Origin: Pseudomonas orientalis
Lineage (GTDB): Bacteria > Pseudomonadota > Gammaproteobacteria > Pseudomonadales > Pseudomonadaceae
Length of the DNA stretch: 64,000 nt
Reading direction: 5' to 3'
Assembly (NCBI RefSeq): GCF_001439815.1
Contig: NZ_JYLM01000007.1
Coordinates: 124,001-188,000, forward strand
Shown here: positions 63,457-64,000 of the stretch, one piece after another
Numbering within the stretch: the stretch's first letter is position 1
Layout: the number at the start of each line of letters is the position of its first letter
Made by a program: the position numbers and the translations under genes
The notes under the pieces: generated by a model
What the model saw: only the letters and a program-made list of their open reading frames with translations
Told to the model about the DNA's origin: nothing
The model's database searches: none

Positions 63457-64000
63457 ATGAACCCTGAAACCCGACGCAAGACTGAACTTGAAGAGCTGCT
63501 GATTGACGCCGAGGCCGACGACGAGGCGGTGCAACACGCGCAGCCGGGCGTGGCTCGCCCCTGGTTGCTGTTGCTCGGCCTGGTCCTGGTGGCGCTGAAC
63601 CTGCGCCCGGCGTTGTCGAGCCTGTCGCCGCTGCTGGCGCAAGTCTCCGGCAGCCTGGGCTTGTCGGCCGTCAAGGCCGGGTTGCTGACCACCTTGCCGG
63701 TGCTGTGCCTGGGCCTGTTCGCGCCGACCGCGCCACTGCTGGCGCGACGTTTTGGCGCCGAGCGCGTGGTGTTGGGCATTCTGCTGACCCTGGCCGCCGG
63801 GATCATCCTGCGCAGTTCGTTCGGTGAAGTGGGCCTGTTCCTCGGCAGCCTGATTGCCGGCGCGAGCATCGGCATTATCGGCGTGCTGTTGCCGGGCATC
63901 GTCAAGCGTGATTTCGCCAGGCAGGCCGGGACCATGACCGGGGTCTACACCATGGCGTTGTGCCTGGGCGCCGCGATGGCAGCGGGTGCTACCGTGCCGT
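63457..64000 (+). CDS. MFS transporter, CynX/NimT type (3' end outside window)
   Basis: Inner-membrane major facilitator related to cyanate/nitroimidazole transporters. The ATG at 63457 opens a frame that runs off the window after 181 codons. An unusual acidic N-terminal tail of about 34 residues (TELEELLIDAEADDEAVQHA) precedes TM1 (WLLLLGLVLVALNLRPALSS), which has the LRPALSSLSPLL signature of the CynX/NimT family. The MFS loop motif is LLARRFGAERVV. Confidence 0.85.
   Translation, partial: MNPETRRKTELEELLIDAEADDEAVQHAQPGVARPWLLLLGLVLVALNLRPALSSLSPLLAQVSGSLGLSAVKAGLLTTLPVLCLGLFAPTAPLLARRFGAERVVLGILLTLAAGIILRSSFGEVGLFLGSLIAGASIGIIGVLLPGIVKRDFARQAGTMTGVYTMALCLGAAMAAGATVP

Overview
The window is a GC-rich chromosomal segment of a Pseudomonas, almost certainly of the P. 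fluorescens group. The evidence is the gene order murG-murC-ddl-ftsQ-ftsA-ftsZ-lpxC, a complete alginate operon in the canonical algD-to-algA order, a 218-aa EstB-type carboxylesterase with the catalytic triad of the P. fluorescens enzyme, and many Pseudomonas REP/REPIN repeats between genes. It is mostly core genome. No phage, plasmid, insertion sequence, rRNA, tRNA or CRISPR was seen.

Layout. 1-7.6 kb: the end of the division and cell wall cluster and lpxC, plus strand. 7.7-10.7 kb: a membrane diguanylate cyclase and an OprD-type porin, both minus. 10.7-10.9 kb: a probable small RNA. 11-17.4 kb: a four-gene minus-strand operon encoding a membrane fusion protein, an RND pump and a two-component pair of the heavy-metal type, preceded by a CusR-like palindrome. 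17.6-23.3 kb: small housekeeping and signalling genes (binding protein, YkgJ-type cysteine-cluster protein, acetyltransferase, CheV, hydroxyacid dehydrogenase, LysR regulator). 23.4-25.6 kb: an unrecognised 733-aa protein lying between that LysR gene and a plus-strand OMF/FUSC/DUF1656/HlyD efflux operon (25.8-30.6 kb). 30.7-32.8 kb: a three-gene operon with an SDR and an NTF2-like protein, plus a small ORF.

32.9-49.4 kb: the twelve-gene alginate operon on the minus strand (algD, alg8, alg44, algK, algE, algG, algX, algL, algI, algJ, algF, algA). It covers GDP-mannuronate synthesis, c-di-GMP-gated polymerisation, periplasmic epimerisation, acetylation and lysis, and export. A candidate AlgU (sigma-22) promoter lies about 470 bp upstream of algD and a strong terminator follows algA. 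REPINs sit between algL and algI and between algF and algA, and one appears to lie inside the coding sequence of algK.

50.3-57.9 kb: yaaA, a degenerate polysaccharide deacetylase, a PIN-PhoH ATPase, moaC-moaD-moaE, rhlB and estB. 58-62.4 kb: the aapJQMP amino-acid ABC transporter behind a consensus sigma-54 promoter. 62.4-63.3 kb: an MqsR-MqsA toxin-antitoxin pair with a clear operator. The window ends inside a CynX/NimT-type MFS transporter gene.

Most worth follow-up are the REPIN inside algK, the unrecognised 733-aa protein between a LysR gene and an efflux operon, the probable small RNA upstream of the porin, and the deacetylase with altered metal ligands. All calls come from reading the sequence; no database search was run.
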